A stretch of 32,309 nucleotides of DNA from Treponema sp. (GTDB taxonomy: Bacteria; Spirochaetota; Spirochaetia; Treponematales; Breznakiellaceae). The stretch's first letter is position 1, and each line of letters begins with the position of its first letter. Under the pieces are notes generated by a model, which made no database searches, had not been told where the DNA came from, and was given only the letters and a program-made list of their open reading frames with translations. Positions 30,493-32,309 of this stretch are shown here, piece after piece. The stretch is from assembly GCA_031284195.1 (NCBI GenBank), contig JAITAI010000016.1, forward strand, positions 1-32,309. Reading direction: 5' to 3'. Position numbers and translations under genes: made by a program.

Positions 30493-32094
30493 ATGGTGGA
30501 AAATCCTTTAGAAGAAAATTACGCTCTTACAGAACCGGATCCCCTGGATGCGGCAGCGAAAGGGTTTTTCGGTGTGCCTTACCTGTTCCCTTACCAACGA
30601 CTGGTGGTATCCAATATCCTGGAAGCAGCAGAAGCTCGAGGGATCCCTATCCACTGGCCTGGGACTGGCCCTGCATCTGCTCCGGGGCTTAATACCCTTA
30701 AAACCCCAGGTTCCTGTGAAGAATCAGATCTCCTAGACGAAGAAGACCGGGAAAACCGAAGCAGACAGATCGTCATCCTCCCTACTGGCGCGGGGAAGTC
30801 CCTCTGTTTCCAGCTTCCCGCCATGTTGCTTGCAGGATCGACTCTGGTAATTTATCCTATTCTGTCTTTAATGGCAGACCAAGAACGGCGCTTACGAGAA
30901 CAGGGAATTGCTCCGGTTATACTCCGAGGGGGTCAAAGTCCAGAGGAACGGCAGGCCCTTTGGAATCGGCTCCATTCCGGGCAAAGCCGCTTCATCATCG
31001 CCAATCCAGAGGTGCTTCTGACCGCTTCGGTGTTGGGAAACCTAAAAGGACTCGGCATTGTCCACGTAGTGATTGATGAGGCCCATTGTGTCAGCGCATG
31101 GGGGGAACAGTTCAGGCCTAGCTATTTGGAAATTGCCAGAATACTCAATGCTATCAGGGGATCGCCGGGTCCTGTGGTAACTGCGTTTACTGCCACTGCT
31201 TCGGCATCGGTCCTAGAGAAAATAGAACAGAGCCTTTTCGGTAACCTCGGGGCTCACCGGATCATCGGTAACCCGGACCGAAGCAATATCCGCTATGCTA
31301 GCCAGGGTTGCATACTCCGGGATGTAGCGGTCCGAGACCTGCTCATCAAACATCCCAAGCCTGCCCTGGTATTCTGCTCTTCCAGGCTAGGAACCCAACA
31401 ACTGGCCCGTTACCTCAGAAACGAATGGGGGAACCAAGGATCAGCAGCCCAAGATATTCGGTTTTACCATGCAGGTTTAAGCCGGGAAGAAAAAAACGCC
31501 GGGGAAGGCTGGTTTTTTACCCATCCTCAAGGGATATTAATTGCCACCTGCGCCTATGGTATGGGAGTGGACAAGGGGGATATACGCACGGTGATACATC
31601 GAGATTGCCCGCCTTCGGTGGAAGCCTATCTCCAGGAATCAGGCCGGGCCGGGCGGGACAGAGGACCTGCCCAGGCGATACTCCTTTGGGGGCCTGATGA
31701 TGAAAGGGCCCTTAAACGGGCGTCCTCTGAGGCGAGCAGGAATCGCATTGCACTGCTCCTCTCCTATGCCCGGAATACCAAAGCATGTCGTCGTGCGGCT
31801 TTGCTTCGACTCCTCAATTATGAGGGGGCAAAGCAAAGCCTCCAATCAGACTGTTGCGATGTATGTGCAGGCCGGGCCTTAAACACCTTGCGCGAGGAGA
31901 CGAGTCTGATCGGATTTTTCAAGAACAACCGCCGCCGGTATACCCTTACCGAAGCAGCCCAGGTCTTATCCCAGGCTGCGCCCCTCAGATGGTCCCCGGA
32001 AGAGGCAAAACAAGCGATAACCCATCTTATCACCCATCATACCCTTCGGCAAATCACGCACCCTTTATGGAAGCACAAAATCGATTTTTTGTAA
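30493..32094 (+). CDS. recQ: ATP-dependent DNA helicase RecQ, short form
   Basis: RecQ unwinds DNA 3'-5' in recombination and fork repair. The 533-residue protein has ILPTGAGKSLCFQLP (Walker A, ~98-103), VIDEAHCVSAWGEQFRPSY (DEAH at ~195), AFTATAS, VFCSSR, FYHAGLSREEK, GVDKGDIRTVIH and QESGRAGRDRG (arginine finger). The zinc site follows as KACRR...DCCDVCAG, then a compact winged-helix-like segment to the stop. The HRDC domain is absent. A poorly conserved ~45-residue insert (about 50-92) precedes Walker A. I chose ATG 30493, after AAGGAGG; GTG 30496 is equally compatible, and an upstream TTG at 30454 has no ribosome site. Confidence 0.93.
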   Translation: MVENPLEENYALTEPDPLDAAAKGFFGVPYLFPYQRLVVSNILEAAEARGIPIHWPGTGPASAPGLNTLKTPGSCEESDLLDEEDRENRSRQIVILPTGAGKSLCFQLPAMLLAGSTLVIYPILSLMADQERRLREQGIAPVILRGGQSPEERQALWNRLHSGQSRFIIANPEVLLTASVLGNLKGLGIVHVVIDEAHCVSAWGEQFRPSYLEIARILNAIRGSPGPVVTAFTATASASVLEKIEQSLFGNLGAHRIIGNPDRSNIRYASQGCILRDVAVRDLLIKHPKPALVFCSSRLGTQQLARYLRNEWGNQGSAAQDIRFYHAGLSREEKNAGEGWFFTHPQGILIATCAYGMGVDKGDIRTVIHRDCPPSVEAYLQESGRAGRDRGPAQAILLWGPDDERALKRASSEASRNRIALLLSYARNTKACRRAALLRLLNYEGAKQSLQSDCCDVCAGRALNTLREETSLIGFFKNNRRRYTLTEAAQVLSQAAPLRWSPEEAKQAITHLITHHTLRQITHPLWKHKIDFL

Positions 32095-32309
32095 TTTTTT
32101 GCCTTCAAGGGTTGGTAAACCATGCTTGGCACTCATTCCCTCTATTTGGGTATTCTCGAACCAAACATCCAGCCATAGGAACGTCTATCTCTGGGCAACT
32201 TAGGGCCTCTGTTAAAGAAAAACCTCCAGAACCTTCCCCCTAACCTGTTTTTTACAAGTAGGATGAACCGGTCGTTTTTCCCAAAAGCTACAGCCCCCTA
32301 ATGCTCTAC

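Noticed and set aside
1-32309. CRISPR arrays, tRNA or rRNA genes, intact insertion sequences, prophage
   Set aside because: No regularly spaced direct repeats, tRNA cloverleaf, rRNA motifs or transposase/integrase frames were recognised in the window.

Overview
The window looks like chromosomal DNA of a treponeme-type spirochaete with roughly even GC content. The case rests on gene content and layout: a rpsP-khpA-rimM-trmD-rplS-yraN block, a SPOR/RlpA-like exported protein, several signal-peptide proteins of a treponemal type, a six-TM chemoreceptor, HD-GYP and GGDEF proteins, and LuxS plus MtnN. A termite-gut or related free-living lineage is plausible because much sequence is intergenic, dispersed repeats are present, and remnants of carbohydrate genes occur. 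This is inference; no rRNA or other phylogenetic marker was compared.

Layout. 1-1927 (minus): pyrI-pyrC, a pyrimidine pair with no pyrB in view. 2011-7556 (plus): a long gene string that opens with a good promoter and the ribosomal/tRNA-modification block, continues with yraN, a tiny coupled ORF, a Cys/His zinc-site protein and a GGDEF diguanylate cyclase, and ends with mtnN. 7557-8125 is a small island with an excisionase-like HTH ORF. 8126-8569 (minus) encodes an exported protein. 8874-13025 (minus) is a tight three-gene operon (PHP protein, sorbitol-6-phosphate-dehydrogenase-like SDR with an unexplained N-terminal domain, FGGY sugar kinase) that looks like an uncharacterised sugar or polyol route. 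13026-14305 is almost gene-free but holds diverged repeats and the C-terminal stub of a KduD-like dehydrogenase. 14306-16548 (minus) has two exported envelope proteins. 16549-17159 holds a decayed GH5-cellulase-like fragment. 17160-18279 (minus) has acylphosphatase, a candidate structured small RNA with its own promoter and terminator, and luxS. 18732-23105 (minus) is aroA-trkA-trkH. 23407-29812 (minus) is a signalling operon: a six-TM methyl-accepting protein, a hybrid histidine kinase and an HD-GYP response regulator, behind a strong promoter. 30493-32094 (plus) is a short RecQ.

How the parts connect. MtnN and LuxS are the two successive enzymes that clear S-adenosylhomocysteine and yield the AI-2 precursor, though they lie about 10 kb apart. 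The GGDEF protein (with a product-inhibition I-site) and the HD-GYP regulator are opposing c-di-GMP enzymes. TrkA/TrkH form a potassium uptake system.

The most novel-looking items are the candidate RNA at 17541-17680 (the stem contains a G-U pair that is only legal on the minus-strand transcript), the PHP-SDR-FGGY operon with a nearly leaderless promoter, and two families of diverged intergenic repeats.
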